Under the pieces are notes generated by a model. The model was not told the origin of the DNA. It saw only the letters and a list, made by a program, of their open reading frames with translations, and made no database searches. A program made the position numbers and the translations under genes. A stretch of 64,000 nt of DNA from Lytechinus variegatus (lineage: Eukaryota > Echinodermata > Echinoidea > Temnopleuroida > Toxopneustidae), in assembly GCF_018143015.1 (NCBI RefSeq), contig NC_054742.1:57669195-57733194 (forward strand). Reading direction: 5' to 3'. Within the stretch, counting starts at the first letter, position 1, and each line of letters starts with the position of its first letter. This document shows, in pieces, positions 59,601-64,000 of this stretch.

Positions 59601-62118
59601 AAAGAAGTTATGCAGTGATTTTGATTTAAGCTATGCTTTCTATTGTTATGGTTGCAGTTATCAGATCTGAGCGTTTTAGAAGAAGTCATTCGTATGGTGC
59701 TAGAAATCATCAATTCATGTCTAATCAACATGCTCCCACACAATCCTCATCTAGTCTACACGTTACTCTACAAGCAAGATCTGTTCACTAGCTTCAAAAC
59801 ACATCCAAAGTTCCAGGATATCATACAAAATATTGACACGGTAAGTAGATCTTTTTAAAAATATTTTTTTGGAGAGTCACACCACAAAACTCACAGATGT
59901 AGGTAACCAGCTGTTGGCCACTACGAAATAAAGGTTATTGTACTGCTCTTACACCAAAGGCAGTCTTGTCTGCAATTGATAGAGTACTCGGTCAGATTTG
60001 GGGAAAGTTGAAGGTTGCTTCTGAAAATGTATTAGTAGTTCATAACTCCTTCGTCAGTACTAGATGTTTTCTTTTATTGTCCCTCAGTTTTTACTCAATC
60101 GTTCATTTATCAACGGAGTAGACTAGGGGATGTTAGACCCAGTATATTAGACAAAATGGATATTAAGGCCTGGTCCCACTGGCCGACTGACACAAAATGT
60201 ATTCATAAGAGATACAGAGCGGACAAGCAAATTTTCAGGGTGGCTCCATCTGTTTTCATCCGCTCCAGACAATGGACAAAATGGGCTAACAATGAAATCA
60301 CAGAGGGATGCTTGATGGATATAGAGTCCATGAAACACGTATGCAAAGAGTTCACAACGGATACATAATGTTTTCCAATGGATGGCAAGATTATTTTCCC
60401 TTTTACATCCTCACTGCATCCTTAAGTGCAGTGGGAATAAGCCTTGACACAAAATGGGTACAACCTAAGCCTGTAGTTAAGCTATATCCTCGGTTGTATC
60501 AATCAGATATGATTATTAACGTCCAGGTCCAATATTTAACATCACCAACCAAAAGATGTGACCAGGGCTAGAACTTCAAACCTCTACATCAATTTGTAAC
60601 TTCTCATTGAAGCTTGGATTACAGGTGCACGCCACAATGTCCAGTTGGTTAGGCTAACTGGAAATTGGGAGGGATGTCACAATGGTTACAGACAGAGTAG
60701 GATGAGACCATGTGGAATGGGACCAAATGGAAAATAGACAAATGGGTGTAGACCACTCAGCGATTGACCAATGAGCCCAGAATGATTGAGTTATTCTGCT
60801 TTCCTTGGTGTAGGTTCTGACATACTTCTCAGTGAGGTTGGAAGAGAGTCAAGAGGAGCATCATACACCATCTGTTCATCAAGTCTTAGATATCATCAAA
60901 CAAGGCATGCTGCAATGGCCTCGAGATAGATTGAGGGTAAGTATAGTCAAACCTGTCTTGCGGCCACAGAAAGTGTTCTTTATGACTCTCCAAGAAAGTC
61001 ATAATTCATTGGGAAATGCTTTGCAAGGGAAACCAAAGTGGTGGTCTTATTAGACAGGTGGCCCTCTAATACATGTGGTAGCTAAAGCAGGACTGAATGT
61101 ACTACAAAATGGACTAGTCTAAAGAAGTTTGGGTCTCTCTTCCCCGAGATAGTCTCACAAAGTGTGACTAAAATTGATCATATTCATGGGACACACACTA
61201 CTGTGCATTCATCAGTGAGATAATGTGTTCGGTTTGTGTGCACTTAAAGGACAAGTCCACCCCAACAAAAACTTGATTTGAAAAAAAAGAGAAAAATTCA
61301 AACAAGCATAACACCGAAAATTTCATCAAAATTGGATGTAAAATAAGAAAGTTATGATAATTTAAAGTTTTGCTTCATTTCACAAAACAGTTATATGCAC
61401 ATCTCGGTCGGTATGCAAATGAGGGAACTTATGATTCACTCACTATTTCTTTTGTATTTTATTATATGAAATATGAAATATTTTGATTTTCTCATCATTG
61501 TCATGTGAAATGAAGTTTCATTCCTCCCTGAACACATGGAATTCCATTATTTTAACATTTTGTGCTTAAGGCAAGGACAGCCTAACCATCAAATTCGTAA
61601 AAATTGAAATATTGTATAATTCAAACAATAAAAAACAAAAGAAATAGTGAGTGAGTTACATCGACTCTCTCATTTGGATGTAACTGGCCCGTTCATATAA
61701 CTATTTTGTTAAAAATAAGCGAAACTTCATAATGTCATAACTTTCTTATTTTACATTCGATTTTGATGAAATTTTCAGCATTGTGCTTGTCTGATTTTTC
61801 TCTATTGATTCAAATCAACATTTTTCTGAGGTGGACTTGACCTTTAAGAACACTTCAACTCTGTGAAATAGTTTACCCCCATGTGATAGAATTCCTTCAT
61901 CATCTCCCAGATACATTCATGTTTTGATTATGATATAATTATGATTGATTCTTTTATCTGTTTGATTCCAGAAATTTCCTGAGCTGAAGTTCCGGTATGT
62001 AGAGGAGGATCAGCCTGAAGAGTTCTTCATCCCATATGTGTGGTCCCTAGTCTATCACTCCTCAAACATGTATTGGGATCCAGACCGTGTAGAACTCTTC
62101 TCTATCAATGCTACATGA
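41411..62118 (+). CDS. DYM: Dymeclin, 14 coding exons, 689 aa
   Basis: Complete dymeclin orthologue, a peripheral Golgi protein that shuttles with the cytosol and is needed for Golgi organisation; loss in humans causes Dyggve-Melchior-Clausen dysplasia (family knowledge). Exons: 41411-41603, 42568-42661, 44870-45115, 46606-46731, 48994-49127, 51783-51968, 52614-52798, 53712-53837, 56742-56855, 57523-57617, 58937-59054, 59658-59840, 60814-60936, 61972-62118. All introns GT-AG; the joined frame is 690 codons with TGA. Hallmarks conserved with vertebrate DYM: MGxxxS start (N-myristoylation at Gly2), DPFWx[90 protein letters not shown], and [15 protein letters not shown] near the C-terminus. Human DYM is 669 aa; the extra length is mainly an acidic insert in exon 3. 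The last 24 codons are the first unit of a tandem array that continues in the 3' UTR. Confidence 0.97.
41890..42130 (+). mobile_element. SINE-like 3' region with AT microsatellite tail
   Basis: Contains GGTAAATGGGTACCTGGCAG and AGAGCGCTTAGAGACTTCTG followed by TATTAAGCG and TA-rich repeats, a layout I associate with deuterostome SINE 3' parts. In DYM intron 1. A related AAGCGCTTAGAGATC fragment is near 29537. No RNA polymerase III boxes are seen, so it is probably 5'-truncated. Confidence 0.5.
42568..42661 (+). CDS. DYM: DYM exon 2 (residues 65-95)
   Basis: Acceptor TTTTTTTAAACAG, donor GTGAGT, phase 2. Encodes [20 protein letters not shown] and following residues, matching the TGNLGALIKVF region of human DYM. 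Confidence 0.95.
42770..43500. repeat. Tandem array, 157-bp period, about 4 units
   Basis: The marker GTAAGT recurs at 42891, 43048, 43205 and 43362, exactly 157 bp apart. Units share CAACCAAACTTGGATGGTAG, GGACCTGCATGTTATGCTG and GGTCAAAGGTCATTTTCAGG. Each unit has one perfect AGGTCAAAGGTCA (42974, 43131, 43288, 43445). Preceded by an irregular GTCCGTC-rich stretch. In DYM intron 2. Confidence 0.92.
43501..44869 (+). other. Rest of DYM intron 2
   Basis: AT-rich intronic sequence with no repeat, RNA or coding feature recognised. Confidence 0.6.
44870..45115 (+). CDS. DYM: DYM exon 3 (residues 96-177)
   Basis: Acceptor TATATTTCAG, donor GTAAGT, phase 2. Contains [20 protein letters not shown], then an acidic segment ([14 protein letters not shown]) longer than in vertebrates, then the conserved [11 protein letters not shown]. 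Confidence 0.95.
45809..45901. repeat. Minisatellite, 31-bp unit, 3 copies
   Basis: TGATnCAATnCTTGTCTATT and nTAGTCCATAn repeat three times with few mismatches. In DYM intron 3. Confidence 0.92.
46606..46731 (+). CDS. DYM: DYM exon 4 (residues 178-219)
   Basis: Acceptor TTTGCATTGCAG, donor GTGAGT, phase 2. Encodes [20 protein letters not shown] and [20 protein letters not shown]. Confidence 0.93.
46881..47617. mobile_element. piggyBac-like non-autonomous element
   Basis: 737 bp between TTAA 46877-46880 and TTAA 47618-47621. Termini CCCTAAAAAGAC and GTCTATTTAGGG are inverted repeats resembling the piggyBac end CCCTAGAAAGAT. There is a CG-rich patch just inside each end (GACCGCGTCGCTCGC; CGTCGCGATCGCGCGATCG) and no transposase. 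In DYM intron 4. Confidence 0.8.
47785..48032 (-). mobile_element. tRNA-derived SINE with (AAT)n tail
   Basis: On the minus strand, GTGGCTCAGTGGTAGAGCG (A box) and GGTTCGATCC (B box) occur with tRNA-like spacing around a CTCATGA anticodon-loop-like segment. This head is followed by a non-tRNA body and a tail of ATT repeats read on that strand (47788-47803). The tRNA head is imperfect, so this is a SINE rather than a functional tRNA. In DYM intron 4. Confidence 0.85.
48076..48835. mobile_element. 760-bp element made of tandem units with GTCTCACCTGCAT termini
   Basis: Starts GTCTCACCTGCATAGCAG and ends ATGCAGGTGAGAC, an inverted match of 13 bp. Inside, four related units (150-190 bp; marker CATCATAACTT near 48178, 48370, 48533 and 48686) each carry GTCACATGACCAAGGTCAAA. 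Perfect AGGTCAAAGGTCA at 48279, 48471 and 48634. Related in motif content to the array at 42770-43500. Confidence 0.8.
48994..49127 (+). CDS. DYM: DYM exon 5 (residues 220-264)
   Basis: Acceptor TTTTTTTTGCAG, donor GTAGGC, phase 1. Encodes [16 protein letters not shown] and [10 protein letters not shown], aligned with LVKTLLYNFIRQEK and LLYGLASGVA of human DYM. Confidence 0.95.
49140..49380. repeat. Short-motif repeat (TTGGTCTA-type)
   Basis: Irregular repetition of ATTGGTCTAA, GTCTAATTGCC and related 8-10-mers. A complementary-looking stretch with GACCAAATGG and GTTAGGCTAACTGG is at 60640-60790. Confidence 0.5.
49390..49553. mobile_element. MITE, second copy of the CGTTTCAT family
   Basis: Inverted relative to 22022-22181: begins TGGGGGGCGTTTCATGAAAG, ends GATGAAACGCTCCCC, with inner CCGACAAGTCC and CAGATCTGACAACTTGTCGG. 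It lies 16 bp from the element at 49570. Confidence 0.88.
49570..50464. mobile_element. 895-bp DNA transposon with 6-bp target duplication AATAGT
   Basis: Begins CAGAGTTGCTAATTTTCCGG and ends TTAGCATCTCTG, flanked by AATAGT at 49564-49569 and 50465-50470. The interior is much more GC-rich than its host, especially 49690-50000 and 50345-50430; no convincing transposase. The termini and the 6-bp duplication are shared with the 394-bp element at 37966. In DYM intron 5. Confidence 0.85.
50471..51782 (+). other. Rest of DYM intron 5
   Basis: AT-rich intron. The 51650-51690 stretch (GGCTGTAGCTGAGCCGCC) looks like a small repeat remnant; nothing else recognised. Confidence 0.5.
51783..51968 (+). 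CDS. DYM: DYM exon 6 (residues 265-326)
   Basis: Acceptor CTCCTTCCAG, donor GTCAGC, phase 1. Encodes [29 protein letters not shown] and [15 protein letters not shown]. Confidence 0.95.
52160..52465. mobile_element. Possible small inverted-repeat element
   Basis: ACTGGTTTTAGGGTAAGTG and GGACACAACCGTTCTC at the left are loosely mirrored by AAACCAGTTTTAGAAAGC and GAGAACGGTGTGTGTG at the right, and AGCGATCTTC recurs inside. Boundaries and duplication are not clear. DYM intron 6. Confidence 0.35.
52614..52798 (+). CDS. DYM: DYM exon 7 (residues 327-388)
   Basis: Acceptor TTCCCCTCCAG, donor GTATGT, phase 0. Encodes [13 protein letters not shown] and [20 protein letters not shown]. Confidence 0.95.
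53712..53837 (+). CDS. DYM: DYM exon 8 (residues 389-430)
   Basis: Acceptor TTTTGTAAAATAG (weak, TAG), donor GTGAGT, phase 0. Encodes [20 protein letters not shown] and [20 protein letters not shown]. Confidence 0.94.
54220..54300 (-). mobile_element. Probable retroposon 3' tail, minus orientation
   Basis: TTTCATTTCATTTTCATTTC followed by GTTTATTTCCA; on the minus strand this is GGAAATAAAC with an AATGA-type tail like the one at 19200-19240. Confidence 0.45.
54483..54549. repeat. Minisatellite, about 21-22 bp unit, 3 copies
   Basis: ATTAATGAAAATGGTATAAA repeats at 54483, 54505 and 54526, differing only in the length of the A run. Confidence 0.95.
56140..56215 (-). mobile_element. Possible SINE fragment
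   Basis: GGTTCAAGCCCTGGTCATG looks like a tRNA B box region (plus strand), followed by TCTTTCGGATGGTGAC. Only a fragment; orientation and family uncertain. Confidence 0.3.
56742..56855 (+). CDS. DYM: DYM exon 9 (residues 431-468)
   Basis: Acceptor CTTTCTGTAG, donor GTGAAT, phase 0. Encodes [20 protein letters not shown] and [14 protein letters not shown], the best-conserved block of the family. A frame that reads past the donor into a CT-rich microsatellite is intronic. Confidence 0.95.
56876..57040. repeat. (TCTC)n-rich simple sequence
   Basis: Interrupted TCTCTCTG/TATGTCTC repeat immediately after the exon 9 donor region. It creates a Cys/Leu/Ser-rich open frame that is not coding. Confidence 0.85.
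57523..57617 (+). CDS. DYM: DYM exon 10 (residues 469-499)
   Basis: Acceptor TGTAATCCACAG, donor GTGAGT, phase 2. Encodes [19 protein letters not shown] and HPYVTQRIV. Confidence 0.95.
57618..58936 (+). other. DYM intron 10
   Basis: AT-rich with no recognised repeat, RNA or coding feature. Confidence 0.6.
58937..59054 (+). CDS. DYM: DYM exon 11 (residues 500-539)
   Basis: Acceptor TTATTTTCTGTAG, donor GTAAGA, phase 0. Encodes [20 protein letters not shown] followed by a variable acidic linker. Confidence 0.94.
59270..59368. repeat. Tandem duplication, 50-bp period, 2 copies
   Basis: AATAAACnnCTATCTGTA, CAACTATnAAAAGC and TGAAAAACATGCATTA occur twice in a row with four or so differences. 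DYM intron 11. Confidence 0.9.
59658..59840 (+). CDS. DYM: DYM exon 12 (residues 540-600)
   Basis: Acceptor ATGGTTGCAG, donor GTAAGT, phase 0. Encodes [20 protein letters not shown] and [20 protein letters not shown], ending DIIQNIDT. Confidence 0.95.
59841..60813 (+). other. DYM intron 12
   Basis: Contains the short-motif repeat at about 60640-60790 (see 49140-49380). Overlapping open frames on both strands at 60147-60571 show no homology or splice support. Confidence 0.5.
60814..60936 (+). CDS. DYM: DYM exon 13 (residues 601-641)
   Basis: Acceptor TTCCTTGGTGTAG, donor GTAAGT, phase 0. Encodes [12 protein letters not shown] and [18 protein letters not shown]. Confidence 0.94.
61248..61843. 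mobile_element. TTAA-flanked palindromic MITE, copy C
   Basis: 596 bp between TTAA 61244-61247 and TTAA 61844-61847. Begins AGGACAAGTCCACCCCAAC, ends GAGGTGGACTTGACCT. This is the best-preserved copy of the family. In DYM intron 13, ending 128 bp before the last exon. Confidence 0.92.
61972..62118 (+). CDS. DYM: DYM exon 14 (residues 642-689 and stop)
   Basis: Acceptor TTTGATTCCAG. Encodes [39 protein letters not shown] and VELFSINAT, then TGA (62116-62118). The C-terminus aligns with [20 protein letters not shown] of human DYM, so the coding copy is the ancestral unit of the downstream array. Confidence 0.95.
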   Translation, partial: KFPELKFRYVEEDQPEEFFIPYVWSLVYHSSNMYWDPDRVELFSINAT

Positions 62119-62860
62119 CATATCACAGACTTGTCCTAGTCCAGGACTCCGAAATTTGGGATCCAGACTGTAGAACTATTCTCTATCAATGCTACATGAC
62201 ATATCCCAGACTTGTTGTAGTCTAGGACTCTGAAATTTGGGATCCAGACTGTAGAACTCTTCTCTATCAATGCTACATGACATATCACAGACTTGTTGTA
62301 GTCTAGGACTCTGAAATTTGGGATCCAGACCATGTAGAACTCTTCTCTATCAATGCTACATGACATATCCCAGGCTGGTCTTTGTCTATCACTCCTAAAA
62401 CATGTGCTGGGATCCAGACCATGTAGAATTCTCTATCATTGCCACATGACATATCACAGGCAGCTCTTAGTCTGTCATTTTTCAAACATGTATCAGAATC
62501 CTGCGTGTGTGGAACCCATCTGTATCAATGCTACACAACATATCCCAGGCTGTTCCTAGTCTATCCTCAAACACTTATCAGAATCCTGTGTCTGTGTAGA
62601 ACTCTTCTGCATCAATGCTACATATCATCCCAGGCTGGTCCTAGTCTATCAATCCTGAAGCATGTTTTGGGATCCACACCTAGTAGAACTCTTCTCTTTC
62701 AATTCTAGATGAAAATATCCCAGGCTCGTCCTAGAACTATCATGCTTGTACCTGTTGGCATTGGTTCTTGAAGATCCATTCCTTGTAGAATTCTTGTCTA
62801 TCAATGCTACATGACATGTCCCAAATTATGGCTAGTCCTAGAGTGCTTGCACTTGTTCTT
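62043..62860 (+). repeat. Tandem array whose first unit is the DYM C-terminal coding sequence and stop
   Basis: The anchor TCTATCAATGCTACATGACA recurs, with decay, at 62101 (coding, spanning the stop), 62182, 62263, 62346, 62432, 62521, 62608, 62695 and 62797, spacing 81-102 bp. Other unit landmarks are CTAGTCTATCACTCCT, ATGTnTTGGGATCCAGACC and GTAGAACTCTTC. Units 2 and 3 share CTCTGAAATTTGGGATCC-type variants, suggesting secondary local expansion. Only unit 1 keeps the DYM frame. Confidence 0.95.
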
Positions 62861-63064
62861 GGTCCATCACTCTGCATTTTTTTAGGCTCCACTTAGTGCA
62901 GGTGCAGGTGAAGACATCAAAAGGCTCAAATGATGGAAGTCTAGTTGCATGGTGATCTAGACTGTTCAGATTCCATCTTGAAGGAATAGCATCGTAGCCT
63001 ATAAATAACTTTAATCAGTGATGTTAAAGCTGAGGGTGGGAATGTTCTGCCCACCTAGAGGATT

Positions 63065-63290
63065 TTGCAAGGAAATGAAAAAAATAAGAAAATAAGAAAA
63101 ATGAAAGAGGAAAGAAGGGGAAGAAAATGGAAAAAGGGAGAAGAGGAAAAAGAAAAGAAAAGGCAGAAACAGAGGGGGGAGGATGAAGAAAATAGAGGGA
63201 AGAAAGGGAAAACAGGAGAAAGAGGGAAAGGTAAGGAAAGAAGAAATGGGAAAGAAAGAAGAAATACACATGCAAGAAGTAACAAACATG
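63065..63290. repeat. Purine-rich (GAAA/GGAA)n tract
   Basis: Over 200 nt nearly without pyrimidines, in the transcribed strand of the DYM 3' UTR. Lys/Glu-rich frames across it are artefacts. Confidence 0.9.
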
Positions 63291-63631
63291 CAGGGTATTT
63301 AGACAGGATGTAACACTCTTGTTCATATTTCTGAATGATTATGTTATTTCCAGTGAGGCTTAAATTTGCATGTGCAACTTTTTTCCCCTGCTCACTTTTT
63401 TCAAAAAAAGACATCCTGTAGTAATAATGATGGGTATTTTTTTTTTATAAAGCACCATCTATTCCAATGCGCACTATTAATATCACCATGGCTTTAGCTC
63501 TAGCTGCAGTTTCAAGCACCCAGTGCAGTCAATGAAATCATGCTGGGTACCCATTGTTTTGAACGACGAAATCTAAAATGAAGGAAATCTTTTACCATCT
63601 TCAAAAATGGTATAAATCGTGATTTCTCTCA

Positions 63632-63637
63632 AATAAA
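63632..63637 (+). terminator. Candidate DYM poly(A) signal AATAAA
   Basis: First canonical hexamer after the purine tract; a second at 63798-63803 is followed by GT- and T-rich sequence and is equally plausible. Confidence 0.4.
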
Positions 63638-64000
63638 ATGTCATTATTGGTGATTCCTCACCTCCCCCCTTCTTTTATGTGGATGGGTTGATGTTTATTA
63701 CCATTTAATTTTGCATGTGTACATACAGGATATGTATATTTGGCAATATTTAGTTTCAGAGTTTATGTTTATATCAATATTTTATCCTCTTTTTTGCAAT
63801 AAATGTTAAGTTATTTTATTTTAGACTGAAATGTGCACAGAGCCAATTGTGTAATTTTTCGTTATAGCCATAATGTGTTCAAGATTTGAATGCAGTTCAC
63901 TTTAAAGCATATTGGTTATGTGTATCAGTCTTGTGCTTTTCTACTACATTCGTGCAAATTTTGTATAAAAAAGATCTTCCTGATTCAAATTACAATTTAT

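Larger units (their letters stand above)
62119..63830 (+). other. DYM: DYM 3' UTR
   Basis: Follows the TGA. Starts with the tandem array, then unique sequence, a purine-rich block (63065-63290), and AT-rich sequence. Candidate AATAAA poly(A) signals at 63632-63637 and 63798-63803. The true end is not determined. Confidence 0.5.

Noticed and set aside
62040..62708. Repeated CYMTYH/CRTLLYQ peptides in other frames of the DYM 3' array
   Set aside because: Off-frame translations of the tandem units; the real frame ends at the TGA at 62116.

Overview
The window is eukaryotic nuclear DNA from an intron-rich, AT-rich invertebrate deuterostome. I infer an echinoderm, most likely a sea urchin, from the dymeclin homology and from repeat families that I associate with urchin genomes: a 0.6 kb TTAA-flanked palindromic element, arrays carrying AGGTCAAAGGTCA, and a tRNA-derived SINE. 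The species call is an inference. There is no bacterial-style gene organisation; almost every open frame is a shadow or lies in repeats. Both real genes had to be assembled from short exons by matching splice sites and reading phase.

Minus strand, 0.76-34.17 kb: a seven-exon gene for a 710-residue single-pass type I membrane protein. It has a signal peptide, a small ectodomain with ten cysteines and two N-glycosylation sites, a threonine/proline-rich stalk, one membrane helix (residues 190-213), and a tail of about 500 residues with an SH3-ligand motif and tyrosine motifs. I do not recognise the family. The signal-peptide exon lies alone behind a 26.9 kb first intron, which holds microsatellites, MITEs, a 1.3 kb long-TIR element and a near-perfect 168-bp-arm hairpin.

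34.2-41.4 kb: the interval between the two divergent start codons. It holds a 0.9 kb inverted-repeat element with a nested 261-bp MITE (5-bp target duplication) and a 3 kb cluster of foldback elements, one of them split by a 394-bp element with a 6-bp duplication.

Plus strand, 41.41-62.12 kb: the complete dymeclin (DYM) gene, 14 coding exons, 689 residues, with an N-terminal myristoylation motif. All 13 intron phases fit. Its introns carry DR1-rich tandem arrays, a piggyBac-like element, a SINE, a second 6-bp-TSD element and another TTAA element. The most unusual feature is at its end: about 85 bp covering the last codons and the stop codon is the first unit of a roughly nine-unit degenerate tandem array that runs on through the 3' UTR.

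No functional link between the two genes is evident beyond their head-to-head arrangement.
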